Shown here: positions 1 to 9,312 of the stretch, piece by piece | Numbering within the stretch: position 1 is the first letter of the stretch | How the letters are laid out: each line of letters opens with the position of its first letter | Assembly: GCF_016785945.1 (NCBI RefSeq) | Contig: NZ_JAEMEF010000003.1 | Span: 124,001-188,000 of the forward strand | Reading direction: 5' to 3' | Origin: Olleya sediminilitoris | GTDB lineage: Bacteria; Bacteroidota; Bacteroidia; Flavobacteriales; Flavobacteriaceae | Length of the DNA: 64,000 nucleotides | The notes under the pieces: generated by a model | The model's input: the letters and a program-made list of their open reading frames with translations, nothing else | Told to the model about the DNA's origin: nothing | Databases searched by the model: none | Program-made: the position numbers and the translations under genes

Positions 1-420
1 GATGCTGTGAGAGATCCAGGAAATTTAGGGACAATTATAAGATTGTGTGATTGGTTTGGTGTTAAAAACCTTGTTTGTAGTTCAGAGACTGTAGATTGTT
101 ACAACCCTAAAGTTGTTCAAGCCACCATGGGATCTTTAAAACGCGTCAATATTACATATACAGATTTGGACTTGTTTTTAAAAGAGACCACTTTACCTGT
201 GTTTGGTGCTTTTATGGATGGTCAAAATGTTTATCAATCAAACTTGCCTAAAGTAGGAGTTTTGATATTAGGAAACGAAGCAAACGGAATATCAAAAACT
301 ATTGAAGCTTCTGTAACAGATAAAATTAGTATTCCACGATTTGGAGACTTACAAGCTACAGAAAGTTTAAACGTTGCTACTGCAGGTGCTATTTTATTAA
401 GTGAATTTAGAAGAGGGTAA
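1..420 (+). CDS. TrmH/SpoU-family RNA 2'-O-methyltransferase, C-terminal part
   Basis: This is the C-terminal catalytic part of a SPOUT-class (TrmH/SpoU) RNA ribose methyltransferase, which transfers a methyl group from SAM to a 2'-hydroxyl in tRNA or rRNA. The three family motifs are visible: DPGNLGTIIR at the left edge, ILGNEANGIS near residue 90, and SLNVATAGAILLSEF at the C-terminus. The reading frame is already open at base 1 and motif 1 lies at the very edge, so the N-terminal substrate-binding domain lies outside the window; the GTG at position 7 is an internal valine, not a start. Which RNA is modified cannot be told. It converges with porT, and the two stop regions share a perfect 22-bp palindrome. 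Confidence 0.9.
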   Translation, partial: DAVRDPGNLGTIIRLCDWFGVKNLVCSSETVDCYNPKVVQATMGSLKRVNITYTDLDLFLKETTLPVFGAFMDGQNVYQSNLPKVGVLILGNEANGISKTIEASVTDKISIPRFGDLQATESLNVATAGAILLSEFRRG

Positions 421-440
421 TTTTACTGTACAGTAAAATT
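419..440. repeat. perfect 22-bp palindrome at a convergent gene junction
   Basis: The half-site AATTTTACTGT is followed directly by its exact reverse complement. It overlaps the last bases of the trmH-like gene and the final codons of porT. It could fold into a hairpin with a 4-nt loop and act as a weak two-way terminator, but no clear T-tract follows. Confidence 0.6.
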
Positions 441-1148
441 TATAAAAAAACCTCTTGTTTGCATTTGTGTGATGTTACCTGTCCATGGACTGTTTGGATC
501 TTGATCTCTTACTAATTCGTCTTTCATTGCAAAAACACCTCTAAGCGAAGGCGTAAACTTAAAACGGTCCAAATAAAAATCAATACCAATACCAAGTTCA
601 AAAAACTGCATGTTTTTAACCATTCTAAAAGCACCAGAATAATTGTCGTCAGGATTTTTCTCGTTACTAGATAAGTTAATAGCTGTAGAGACTCCTGTTA
701 AAATAAAAGGTTTGATGTTGTTAACACGTTTAGTAGAAATCTTTAATAGTAAAGGAAAATAGACATAGGTAGATTTAACTTCACGTAATAAATCAGAATC
801 TGAAACGTCGTCTTCAAAACCATCAAAATAATTTTCTTGGTAATTTAAATTACGTTGAGAGATTACTAAACCTGGTTCAAATCTAAGGTCAAAATAATCG
901 TTAAGACGTATATTACCAAGTAACCCAACATTAAACCCAACGGTACGTTCTGTTTGAATATCTCCAAGGTTTTGGTTATAATCAAATTTAAAATCTAAAT
1001 TATTAAATCCAAGGTAATAACCCCAACTTAGCTTTGCTTTATCAACAGTTTCAAGGTTTTTAATTTTTTCTTTAGAAAATAATTGGGCTTGAGACACATT
1101 TGCAATTAAAAGTGCAATTGCAAAAAGGTAAATATGTTTTGTAGTCAT
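423..1148 (-). CDS. porT: PorT family type IX secretion / outer membrane beta-barrel protein
   Basis: A 241-residue outer membrane protein of the PorT family, a component needed for protein export by the T9SS, which moves adhesins and enzymes to the cell surface in gliding Bacteroidota. A signal peptide is visible (hydrophobic residues about 5-18, cleavage after SQA at about 21). The N-terminal stretch LSWGYYLGFN and the alternating aromatic/polar strands that follow fit the PorT barrel, and the protein ends in a beta-strand like many barrels. It lies directly after ubiE with a TAATG stop/start overlap, so the two are co-translated; I recall this porT-ubiE linkage from other flavobacteria. 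The family call is firm; a direct role in T9SS is inferred from homology. Confidence 0.85.
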   Translation of the reverse strand: MTTKHIYLFAIALLIANVSQAQLFSKEKIKNLETVDKAKLSWGYYLGFNNLDFKFDYNQNLGDIQTERTVGFNVGLLGNIRLNDYFDLRFEPGLVISQRNLNYQENYFDGFEDDVSDSDLLREVKSTYVYFPLLLKISTKRVNNIKPFILTGVSTAINLSSNEKNPDDNYSGAFRMVKNMQFFELGIGIDFYLDRFKFTPSLRGVFAMKDELVRDQDPNSPWTGNITQMQTRGFFINFTVQ

Positions 1149-1882
1149 TATTGTTTTGATGCTTTGTAAATTGTAGCTACACCAAATGTTTGAGGCATAT
1201 CTGTAACATTAATAAACCCAATTTTTCTTAAAATATTGTTTAAAGCTTCTCCATAAGGAAATGCATTAGCACTTTCGCTTAAATATTTATAAGCAGTTTT
1301 GTCTTTAGAAAACAGTTTTCCAACGGTTGGTAAAATGACTTTAGAATGAAATTGATAGCCTTGTTTAAAAGGAAACTTAGTTGGTACAGAAGTTTCTAAA
1401 ATAACAAATATCCCACCAGGTTTTAAAACTCGTAAAATATCTTTTAAACCATTTTCCAAAGTTTCAAAATTTCTAACACCAAATGCTACAGTAATAGCAT
1501 CAAAAGTATTGTCATCAAACGGAAGGTTTTCAGAATCACCAATAACCATTTCAATTTTTTGATCTAGTTTTTTGGTTTTTATTTTCTGCTTTCCAACTTC
1601 CAGCATTCCACTACTAATATCAAGACCAATAATTTTTTCAGCACTAGTTTCGGCTAAATTAATTGCTAAATCACCAGTTCCAGTTGCAATGTCTAATACA
1701 TTTTTAGGATTAGTAGCCTTAACTAAAGCAACTACCTTTTTTCTCCATTTAATATCAATACCAAAAGAGATTACTCGGTTTAAGCCATCATATTCACCAG
1801 AAATGGTATCAAACATTTTAGTAACCTGTTCTTTTTTGCCTAAGTCGCTATTTTTGTAGGGATTTACTTTTGTCAAAATCAA
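1148..1882 (-). CDS. ubiE: demethylmenaquinone methyltransferase UbiE/MenG
   Basis: A SAM-dependent C-methyltransferase that converts demethylmenaquinol to menaquinol, the last step of menaquinone synthesis for the respiratory chain. The class I fold motifs are visible: [16 protein letters not shown] near residue 62, GLDISSGML, and the family signature [13 protein letters not shown] near 128; the N-terminal [19 protein letters not shown] is also typical. The length (244 aa) is normal. There is no ATG ahead of the conserved N-terminus, so translation probably starts at TTG at 1882 or TTG at 1876. A TAnnTTTG promoter element ends only 9-15 bases before these codons, so the 5' leader must be very short. 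The stop overlaps the porT start. Confidence 0.93.
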   Translation of the reverse strand: MILTKVNPYKNSDLGKKEQVTKMFDTISGEYDGLNRVISFGIDIKWRKKVVALVKATNPKNVLDIATGTGDLAINLAETSAEKIIGLDISSGMLEVGKQKIKTKKLDQKIEMVIGDSENLPFDDNTFDAITVAFGVRNFETLENGLKDILRVLKPGGIFVILETSVPTKFPFKQGYQFHSKVILPTVGKLFSKDKTAYKYLSESANAFPYGEALNNILRKIGFINVTDMPQTFGVATIYKASKQ

Positions 1883-1890
1883 TTTTTTTA

Positions 1891-1898
1891 CAAAGATA
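1891..1898 (-). promoter_or_regulatory. promoter -7 element for ubiE-porT
   Basis: The minus strand reads TATCTTTG, an exact match to the Bacteroidota -7 consensus TAnnTTTG. It sits 8-15 bases ahead of the TTG start region of ubiE, which implies a nearly leaderless transcript. Confidence 0.6.
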
Positions 1899-1940
1899 AT
1901 GCATTCAGAATAGTCTATAAAACTTCAAAAGAATAAATAA

Positions 1941-1973
1941 TTGACACTTAAATATTTAAATTAAGTACCTTTG
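1941..1973 (+). promoter_or_regulatory. promoter for trkA-trkH
   Basis: A TTG at 1941-1943 and TACCTTTG at 1966-1973 resemble the Bacteroidota -33 and -7 elements; the spacing (22 bases) is slightly long. It is divergent from the ubiE promoter. Confidence 0.55.
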
Positions 1974-1996
1974 TATTCCCTATATTTATAAATAAT

Positions 1997-3346
1997 ATGA
2001 AAATAATTATTGCTGGAGCTGGTGAAGTTGGATTTCATTTAGCAAAATTATTGTCTTACGAGTCTCAAGAAATTACACTTATTGATACACATAGAGACAG
2101 TCTATCCTACGCAGATAACCATTTAGATATCAAAGTAATAAAAGGTGATGCAACATCTATAGCTATTCTAAAGGAAGCAAAAATAGATCGTGCAGACTTG
2201 TTAATTGGTGTTACAGCATCAGAGACTACAAATATTACGGTTTGCGTTTTAGCCAAACAACTAGGAGCTAAACGTACAATAGCTAGAATATCAAATACTG
2301 AGTTTATTAAGCACAAAGATGAAGTTGGTTTTACCAGATTTGGTATTGATGAACTAATTTCACCTGAAAGTTTAGCAGCTTCAGAGATTGAATTACTTTT
2401 AAACCAATCCGCTTTTAAAGATAGTTACGAGTTTGAAGGAGGTGCATTAACTATGGTTAGTTTAAACCTAACTAGAACTGCTGGTTTTGTTGGTAAAACC
2501 GTAAAAGAAGCAGCTCAATTATTTTCAGAAATTCATTTTGTGCCAATTGCTATTCAGCGTTTTGGGACACAGTATACAATTATACCAAGAGGAGATACAC
2601 AATTTAGAGAAGGTGATAATGTTGTATTTATTACCTGTGCAAGTGGAGGAGATGAGTTGTGTAAAATGACCGGAAAAACTAATACTCCTGTTAAGGATGT
2701 GATGATTTTAGGAGGTAGTAAAATTGGTTATAAAACTGCACGAGACTTATCTGCAAACGGTTTTAATGTTAAGTTAATAGAAAATAATAAAGATGCCGCT
2801 TTTGATTTAGCAGACGATTTGCCAAAGGTGCTTGTCATTAATGGTGATGGACGTAATGTCGAGTTGTTAGAAGAAGAGAATATAGGCGAAATGGATGCGT
2901 TTATTTCGGTTACTGGTAATTCTGAAACCAATATAATGTCGTGTTTGGTAGCTAAATCGAAAGGCGTTAAAAAAACAATCGCTTTAGTTGAAAACATGGA
3001 TTATTTTGAGTTATCACAATCCATAGGTATTGATACTTTGATTAATAAAAAGCTATTAGCAGCAAACAATATATTTAGATACATTCGTAAAGGTGAAGTC
3101 GTAGCAATGACTAAACTTAATAACATGAATGCAGAGCTTCTAGAGTTTAGGGTTAAAGCGACTTCTAAGATTTGCAATAAGTTAATAAAGGATGTTAAAT
3201 TTCCGCGTTCCGCAATTGTTGGAGGTGTAATTAGAGGAGGAAAAGGTATTATTGCTTTAGGTGATTTTAGGATTGAAGAAGGAGACTACATTGTAGTTTG
3301 TTGCTTGCCAAGATCTATTAAAGAAGTTGAAAAACTATTTTTATAA
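1997..3346 (+). CDS. trkA: Trk potassium uptake system regulatory protein TrkA
   Basis: A cytoplasmic NAD(H)-binding regulatory subunit that gates the TrkH potassium channel. The 449 residues form two RCK modules. Each has a Rossmann domain (IIIAGAGEVGFHLAKLL at about 3-19 and VMILGGSKIGYKTA at about 234-247) followed by a TrkA-C domain (about 140-220 and 370-449). This tandem arrangement and length are those of classic TrkA. The next gene, trkH, starts inside the stop codon (TAATG), so both subunits are translationally coupled and form one two-gene operon under the TAnnTTTG promoter upstream. Nothing is missing. Confidence 0.95.
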   Translation: MKIIIAGAGEVGFHLAKLLSYESQEITLIDTHRDSLSYADNHLDIKVIKGDATSIAILKEAKIDRADLLIGVTASETTNITVCVLAKQLGAKRTIARISNTEFIKHKDEVGFTRFGIDELISPESLAASEIELLLNQSAFKDSYEFEGGALTMVSLNLTRTAGFVGKTVKEAAQLFSEIHFVPIAIQRFGTQYTIIPRGDTQFREGDNVVFITCASGGDELCKMTGKTNTPVKDVMILGGSKIGYKTARDLSANGFNVKLIENNKDAAFDLADDLPKVLVINGDGRNVELLEEENIGEMDAFISVTGNSETNIMSCLVAKSKGVKKTIALVENMDYFELSQSIGIDTLINKKLLAANNIFRYIRKGEVVAMTKLNNMNAELLEFRVKATSKICNKLIKDVKFPRSAIVGGVIRGGKGIIALGDFRIEEGDYIVVCCLPRSIKEVEKLFL

Positions 3347-4851
3347 TGGGAAAAGGACTACGCCTTAATTACAAAATAATTTTTTATTTTTTTGGACTAT
3401 TATTGGTTTTTAATGGAGGTTTTATTCTGTTATCAGCCTTAGTAAGTTTTTTTTATAAAGATGGTGTTACTTTGCAATTACTGTCTTCAGGTACTGGTAT
3501 TTTAATTTTGGGACTTATAGGTATGTATCACCATCGCAATCATAACAAAGAGATGAATAAGCGAGAAGGATACATTGTCGTGTCTTTTGGTTGGATCGTA
3601 ATGTCTATTTCTGGTGCAATACCTTATTTAGCATCAGGAGCAATACCTAATTTTACTAACGCTTTTTTTGAAACCATGTCAGGTTTTACTACCACAGGAG
3701 CTTCAATTTTAAATGATATTGAAATTGTGCCAAAAGGTGTTTTATTCTGGCGAAGCTTAACACATTGGATTGGAGGTATGGGTATTATTGTATTAGCAGT
3801 TGCTATCCTACCTTTATTAGGGATTGGTGGTATGCAATTATTTGCTGCTGAAGCACCAGGACCAAGTGCAGATAAATTGCATCCTCGTATTACAGATACA
3901 GCAAAACGATTATGGTTAATTTACTTTGGTTATACAGCTGCTGAAACTATTTTGCTTAAAGTAGCAGGAATGAGCTTTTTTGACGCAGTAAACCACTCGA
4001 TGTGTACGTTGTCCACTGGAGGTTTTTCTACTAAAAATGCTAGTGTTGCCTACTGGAATAACAAGCCAATTATACAGTATATCATTATCTTTTTTATGTT
4101 TTTAGCAGGCTCTAACTTTGTATTAAGTTACTTTGCTTTTAAAGGTAAAGTACAAAAAGTAATTCAAGATGAAGAGTTTAAATTATACTTTAAGTTTGTC
4201 GCTATTTTTACTGTAATAGCTGCATTGATAATTTATTTTAGAGCAGATTTAACCTTGTCTACAATTGACCATCCAATGGTTTGGGGAGCAGGTGAAAGTG
4301 CTTTTAGACATTCCTTGTTTCAAGTGTTATCTGTAATTACAACTACAGGATTTGTTACAGCAGACTATACTTTATGGACTCCATTTTTAGTAGTATTCTT
4401 CTTCGGGTTGATGTTTTTAGGAGGTTCAGCTGGTAGTACAGCAGGAGGTGTAAAAGTGGTCCGTCATTTAGTTTTGATTAAAAACGGTTTCTTAGAATTT
4501 AAGCGTACCCTTCACCCAAATGCAATTGTACCTGTTAGATATAATAAAAAAGCTATTTCTAAAGAGATTGTATTTAATATTTTAGGGTTTTTCATATTGT
4601 ATATGATTGCTTTTATTATTGGTGCATTAGGCTTTTCTATGATGGGAATTAATTATGAGTCTTCTGTTGGTATCGCTGCCTCAAGTTTAGGAAATGTTGG
4701 TCCTGCTTTAGGTCAGTTTGGTCCAGTAAATAACTATGCGTCACTTCCTGCTATTGGTAAATGGTGGTCTGCATTTTTGATGTTAATTGGTCGTTTAGAG
4801 TTGTTTACAGTCTTGATTTTATTAACACCTTTTTTCTGGAGAAATAGATAA
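3346..4851 (+). CDS. trkH: Trk potassium uptake channel subunit TrkH
   Basis: An inner membrane potassium-translocating subunit of the Trk/Ktr/HKT superfamily, working with TrkA. The 501 residues contain about ten hydrophobic segments and four pore-loop repeats with the expected glycines: SGFTTTGAS near residue 111, LSTGGFST near 223, TTTGFVTAD near 330, and ASSLGNVGPALG near 447. The stop is followed after 24 bases by the convergent gene for a T9SS surface protein; no clear terminator separates them. The length and all selectivity-filter loops look intact. Confidence 0.95.
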   Translation: MGKGLRLNYKIIFYFFGLLLVFNGGFILLSALVSFFYKDGVTLQLLSSGTGILILGLIGMYHHRNHNKEMNKREGYIVVSFGWIVMSISGAIPYLASGAIPNFTNAFFETMSGFTTTGASILNDIEIVPKGVLFWRSLTHWIGGMGIIVLAVAILPLLGIGGMQLFAAEAPGPSADKLHPRITDTAKRLWLIYFGYTAAETILLKVAGMSFFDAVNHSMCTLSTGGFSTKNASVAYWNNKPIIQYIIIFFMFLAGSNFVLSYFAFKGKVQKVIQDEEFKLYFKFVAIFTVIAALIIYFRADLTLSTIDHPMVWGAGESAFRHSLFQVLSVITTTGFVTADYTLWTPFLVVFFFGLMFLGGSAGSTAGGVKVVRHLVLIKNGFLEFKRTLHPNAIVPVRYNKKAISKEIVFNILGFFILYMIAFIIGALGFSMMGINYESSVGIAASSLGNVGPALGQFGPVNNYASLPAIGKWWSAFLMLIGRLELFTVLILLTPFFWRNR

Positions 4852-4875
4852 TTAAATCTATATTAAATTTTGAAA

Positions 4876-7581
4876 TTACCTTTTTAAGGTGAAATGACCA
4901 GATTTTTGAATCATTCTGTCGTTTTGATCTATTAATTGTGCTTTAAACCAATAGTCAGAATTTGGTAGTAGGACATTATTATATTCTCCTCTCCAGCCTT
5001 GATGAATTGTTTTTAAAGTAAAAACATAAAGTATTTTTCCAAACCTATCATAAATTGTCACTTCGGCTTTTTTATATAAATTATCGTTAATACCATAAAC
5101 TATCCACATGTCATTGTTGCCATCATTATTTGGTGTAAAGAACTTTGGATAATGAATAAAAGATATTTCTGTTTGTATGGATTGTTCACAATTATTTATA
5201 TCTCTTACAAAAATTTCAATGACACCTGGAGTTACATCATAAAATGTAAAAGCAGTAGATTGGCCAAAGAAATCTTGATTGTTTAAAGAAAATTCATATT
5301 GGCTATTTCCATTAATTGAAATCTCGAGGTTTGTACCTTCAATATCTATAGATTCAAACACAGGTATTATAGGTGCTAAAACTTCAAACGTTTTACTTCT
5401 AGTACATAGCAAGTCATTTTCTAATTTTGTAACTACTATTTCATAAACTCCAGGATTTATCAATTCAAAAAGGCGTTGATTTGATAATAATACCCCGTTT
5501 GTGCTATCGTACCAACTCCAAGTATCGTTATCACCTCCTCCGTCTAATATAGGGTTAGGTTCTAATTCACATAGCTGGTAATTATCATCAATATCTAGGT
5601 CTAAAGCTTGATTTACAATTAAATCCATTGTAGCAATTGTTCCGCAATCGCCATTTTCTTTTCTAACAACAATCCATAATGTAGTAGTGTCCGTGTCATA
5701 TTGAAAATATAAAGGATTTGTATTAGATAATGCATCTTCCTCAGTTCTATAAAATCTTATGTACTCATCATCTTCAATATTAAAAAATAGATTTAATTCT
5801 TCTAATTTATTTGCTAAATTAAACCTACCAATTTGATCTTCAAAAATTTCATTGGAATTATCACACACAATGTATGGGTCAAGGGTAACTACATTTTGGC
5901 TCAGTACTTCGATAAAGAAAGAGTCTGTATTGATACACCCAAGTTCTGTAGTAATGTTAACAAAAATCTGTTGAGGATTTGATGAATTTGTAAAATAATC
6001 TGGATTATCAATAATGTTGGTTTGATTTATTGCGTCTTGTTGTGTGTAATAAAATTGAAATTGATAATCATCCCTAATGTCATTTTGTAGGCCATTATAT
6101 ACCTCAAATAAATTAAATGATGAAATTCCGTCATTGTTAATGTCGCATTGTGATAAGTAGTAATCATCTGTAAGTTCAGCTATTGGATAAGCTTTAATTT
6201 TTTTGAAAAGCTCTATTTGATTATTTCCAATTGTAATAAGTGCTCGTACAATATACGTCCCAGATTCTACGTATTGATGAGAAATGTTTAAGCCGTTAGC
6301 AGTGTTACCATCTCCAAACTCCCAGTAAGCGTCAGTGATTGTGTCGTAAGCATCTAAAGAAAAATTTATTGAATCATAGAAACAATCGTTTTTAGCAATT
6401 ATTCTATTTTTAAAGTAAGAAGTAACAAAATTAGGTAGTCCTTTTGCACTTGCTGAATTTGTTAATTCAATACTAGAGGGATTAAAGTTAACTATTTCAT
6501 CTTCTGGATTATTTATTACACCAATACTGTTTACATTATAAGGTATGTCAGAAAGGTAATTAGCCATGTAAATTTTAGAGTCACTAGCCAATTGTAATGC
6601 ACCAAATTCAATATCTTCCGAAGTTGCTATTAAAATTTTTTCATTGATGTAAGGTGTAGGGGAATTAATGATGTATTTATGAAGATAAGCAACGTATGTG
6701 TTTCCTGTAATGTAAAGAAATTCTGAATCTGCAGAAAATTCAAGACCTTCAATAGGAATTGGATTAAAAAGATATCCAGCATTAAAGCTTTGTTGAAATG
6801 TTACGGAGTTAGAAGAATGATGAAAATCGTATATATATACATTGGAGTTGGAACTACTATCACCGATTGCAATTAATTGTCCATTAGGAGAAAATTTTAT
6901 AGTACCTAAAGTGCTGTAAAAAGTTTCTTCTAGTAAAATGGTGTTTTCTAAAGTGATATTATTATTGGGAGCATTTACTATAGTCCCGACATTAATTACA
7001 AATAAAGCATTAAATGTTGTTTCTGAAGGGCTTCCTATTTTGCCTAAGCCCACAGCCTTATAAGTATTGTCTTGAGGAGAGTAAACAGCTGTGATGCGTT
7101 GTGTAGAACTAGTTGTTAATCTTCTGTTTTTAGTAAATATATGGCCAAGAGGGTGTTGTGCATTAAATACAACTTTAGAATAAAAAATGCCAGAATAGGC
7201 CTCATCTAATCTGGTAGTTAAAATGTAATAGTTATTAATGTCACTTGGGTCAGGAATGATAATAGTTGATTGATTATTCTCAACCTCAGCGTTTAAATCG
7301 TTACCATTAGTCATTACTTCATGATTTTTATTCCAAACAGTCTGTCCGTTTGTGTAAAACAGTAATTGACCATCACTATTAGATATGCTGGAACATCCAG
7401 CAACTGTAGACATGTTACCGTCGTTCAATTGCGATAGCTCTCCATTGTTAAAATTAATTCCAGCGTAATCTCCAAAATACCAATTATTAGTTTCATTTTG
7501 AGCTATGCAGGCAAAATTTATAATTATGGTAAATGTTAATATAAGTGAGTTTTTTCTTATTAATAGCGACATCTTGTTCAT
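4876..7581 (-). CDS. T9SS type B sorting domain-containing surface protein with PKD domain
   Basis: A large secreted or surface-anchored protein of unknown substrate. The N-terminus has a hydrophobic signal sequence ending near ACIAQ. A WYFGDYAGINFNNG region opens a long beta-propeller-like section (about residues 30-400), a PKD-type domain follows (AYWEFGDGNTANG; HQYVESGTYIV), then repetitive beta-rich segments. The last ~90 residues, from PKFFTPNNDGNNDMW to GHFTLKR, form the type B (gliding motility-associated) C-terminal sorting domain. The longest open frame reaches 7686, but its first 35 codons lack signal-peptide character, so I start at ATG 7581 (ATG 7572 is also possible). It is transcribed alone and divergently from the next small gene. 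Confidence 0.85.
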   Translation of the reverse strand: MNKMSLLIRKNSLILTFTIIINFACIAQNETNNWYFGDYAGINFNNGELSQLNDGNMSTVAGCSSISNSDGQLLFYTNGQTVWNKNHEVMTNGNDLNAEVENNQSTIIIPDPSDINNYYILTTRLDEAYSGIFYSKVVFNAQHPLGHIFTKNRRLTTSSTQRITAVYSPQDNTYKAVGLGKIGSPSETTFNALFVINVGTIVNAPNNNITLENTILLEETFYSTLGTIKFSPNGQLIAIGDSSSNSNVYIYDFHHSSNSVTFQQSFNAGYLFNPIPIEGLEFSADSEFLYITGNTYVAYLHKYIINSPTPYINEKILIATSEDIEFGALQLASDSKIYMANYLSDIPYNVNSIGVINNPEDEIVNFNPSSIELTNSASAKGLPNFVTSYFKNRIIAKNDCFYDSINFSLDAYDTITDAYWEFGDGNTANGLNISHQYVESGTYIVRALITIGNNQIELFKKIKAYPIAELTDDYYLSQCDINNDGISSFNLFEVYNGLQNDIRDDYQFQFYYTQQDAINQTNIIDNPDYFTNSSNPQQIFVNITTELGCINTDSFFIEVLSQNVVTLDPYIVCDNSNEIFEDQIGRFNLANKLEELNLFFNIEDDEYIRFYRTEEDALSNTNPLYFQYDTDTTTLWIVVRKENGDCGTIATMDLIVNQALDLDIDDNYQLCELEPNPILDGGGDNDTWSWYDSTNGVLLSNQRLFELINPGVYEIVVTKLENDLLCTRSKTFEVLAPIIPVFESIDIEGTNLEISINGNSQYEFSLNNQDFFGQSTAFTFYDVTPGVIEIFVRDINNCEQSIQTEISFIHYPKFFTPNNDGNNDMWIVYGINDNLYKKAEVTIYDRFGKILYVFTLKTIHQGWRGEYNNVLLPNSDYWFKAQLIDQNDRMIQKSGHFTLKR

Positions 7582-7764
7582 TTTCAGTTCAATATAGTAA
7601 TTATAATTTAATTTTTTATATGTAACTTTTATAATAAAGCTGCTACTTATAGGTAAAGCTGCTTTTTTTATGAGGTAATTTTTCAATTTTAGAATTGAAC
7701 ACTAAAATCTGAAGGTTATAAAGTTTAATGTCTGAAGTTTTTCAGAATAAAAAATATTTTAATC

Positions 7765-8031
7765 ATGGGAGGAGAAGGATCAATGATGGCTGCAAACCAG
7801 TCACTTAAAAGCAATAGGAATATGCTAGCAAAACGTAAAGAGAAATCTTTTAGTTTTGTTACTAATTCTACTGAGAAAACAGAGTACAATTTACCTGAAA
7901 TTTCTGAAGCTTCAATATTATTATTACGACAGAAGCTTCAAAGGGAACATAAGCAAAGACGTATAAAACAAATTATATTATTAGCACTTGTCATTTTTGT
8001 TATGTTTGGTACATTAATATATTTTGCATAA
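7765..8031 (+). CDS. small conserved flavobacterial protein with C-terminal membrane anchor
   Basis: An 88-residue protein with a charged N-terminal part (about 1-66, many Lys/Arg) and one hydrophobic C-terminal segment (about 67-87, ILLALVIFVMFGTLIYF), so it is probably tail-anchored in the inner membrane. Its start MGGEGSMMAANQSLKSNRN is familiar from small proteins in many flavobacteria that databases sometimes label as riboflavin synthase beta subunit; nothing in the sequence supports that enzyme, which is longer and soluble. The function is unknown. It stands alone: divergent from the surface protein upstream, and followed by a strong terminator shared with the convergent aminotransferase gene. 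Confidence 0.8.
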   Translation: MGGEGSMMAANQSLKSNRNMLAKRKEKSFSFVTNSTEKTEYNLPEISEASILLLRQKLQREHKQRRIKQIILLALVIFVMFGTLIYFA

Positions 8032-8032
8032 A

Positions 8033-8066
8033 AAAAAGCCTTACATAATTTATGTAAGGCTTTTTT
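8033..8066. terminator. bidirectional intrinsic terminator
   Basis: An A-run, the stem AAGCCTTACATAA/TTATGTAAGGCTT and a T-run form a strong hairpin with U-tracts in both directions, between two convergent genes. Confidence 0.9.
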
Positions 8067-8088
8067 GTGTTTTAAAGTTACAGTACAG

Positions 8089-9279
8089 TTAGCTAACTGC
8101 TTCTTTAATTCGTTTTATAGCTTCTTTAATTTCTTTTTGTGAAGCTGCATAGCTTATTCTTATGCAGTTTGGATTACCAAAAGCGTCACCAGTTACAGTA
8201 GCAACTAAAGCTTCTTCTAATAGAAATAAAGAGAAATCTGTAGCGTTGTTAATGGTTTTTCCTTTTAAAGACTTTCCAAAAAAATGAGATACATCAGGAA
8301 AAACATAAAATGCACCTTCTGGTGTGTTTGTATTAAAACCTTCAATGTCGCTTAATAAATCTAAGACTAAATCACGACGTACTTTAAATTCGTCAATCAT
8401 GAACTTTACAACAGTAGGTTCAGCATTTAAAGCAGTAATAACAGCACGTTGTGCAATACAGTTTGCACCACTTGTTACCTGACCTTGCATTTTGTTACAC
8501 GCACGTGCTATCCAATCTGGTGCACCAATGTAACCAATTCGCCAACCTGTCATAGCAAAAGCTTTTGATACTCCGTTTACAGTTATGGTGTTGTCAAACA
8601 TACCTTCTACATTAGCCATACTTGCGTGTGGCTTTCCTGTGTAATTTATGTGTTCATAAATTTCGTCAGAAACTACATAAATGTTTGGGTGTTTTTTTAA
8701 AACTTCGGCTAAAGCCTCTAATTCTTTTTCGCTATATAAAGATCCACTTGGGTTACAAGGACTACTAAACCATAACATTTTTGTCTTTGGTGTAATAGCA
8801 GCTTCTAACTGAGCAGGTGTCATTTTAAAGTCTGTATCAATACTCGTTTTAACTTCAACAGGGACTCCATCGTTTAGCTTTACAATATCAGAATAACTAA
8901 CCCAATAAGGACATGGTAAAATAACTTCGTCTCCTTCATTAAGCATTACTGCTGCAACGTTTGCTAAACTTTGCTTAGCTCCTGTAGAAACAACAATTTG
9001 TGGTAAAGTGTACGTTAATTTATTATCACGTTTAAATTTAGTAATAATAGCTTCTTTTAATTCTTGATACCCATCAACTGGAGTGTATGAGTTGTAATCA
9101 TCATTTATAGCTTGGATTGCTGCGTTTTTAATAAAATCTGGTGTATTAAAATCAGGCTCTCCTAAACTTAAACCAATAATATCTTTGCCTTCGCCTCTAA
9201 GTTCTCTGGCTTTTGCTGCCATAGCTAAAGTAGCAGAAGTGGACATGTTTAAAATACGGTTAGAAAGTGATTGGCTCAT
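8089..9279 (-). CDS. aspC: class I pyridoxal-phosphate aminotransferase (aspartate aminotransferase type)
   Basis: A cytosolic PLP enzyme that exchanges amino groups between aspartate (and probably related amino acids) and 2-oxoglutarate. The 396-residue chain has the fold-type I class I signatures: LSLGEPDFNTP near 38-47, the cofactor-contacting SSPCNPSGS near 172, SDEIYEHINY near 204, the PLP lysine K239 in VNGVSKAFAMTGWRIG, and a C-terminal RISYAAS arginine motif. It resembles the Ib subgroup found in Bacteroidota. It is on the same strand as the desaturase gene upstream, 33 bases apart, so co-transcription is possible, but there is no obvious functional link. Confidence 0.88.
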   Translation of the reverse strand: MSQSLSNRILNMSTSATLAMAAKARELRGEGKDIIGLSLGEPDFNTPDFIKNAAIQAINDDYNSYTPVDGYQELKEAIITKFKRDNKLTYTLPQIVVSTGAKQSLANVAAVMLNEGDEVILPCPYWVSYSDIVKLNDGVPVEVKTSIDTDFKMTPAQLEAAITPKTKMLWFSSPCNPSGSLYSEKELEALAEVLKKHPNIYVVSDEIYEHINYTGKPHASMANVEGMFDNTITVNGVSKAFAMTGWRIGYIGAPDWIARACNKMQGQVTSGANCIAQRAVITALNAEPTVVKFMIDEFKVRRDLVLDLLSDIEGFNTNTPEGAFYVFPDVSHFFGKSLKGKTINNATDFSLFLLEEALVATVTGDAFGNPNCIRISYAASQKEIKEAIKRIKEAVS

Positions 9280-9312
9280 AAATGTATAGTATTTTTTTAA
9301 TAAAGAAATTAA

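Noticed and set aside
7582-7686. Upstream extension of the T9SS type B protein to ATG 7686
   Set aside because: These 35 codons would place a charged, non-signal segment before a clear signal peptide.
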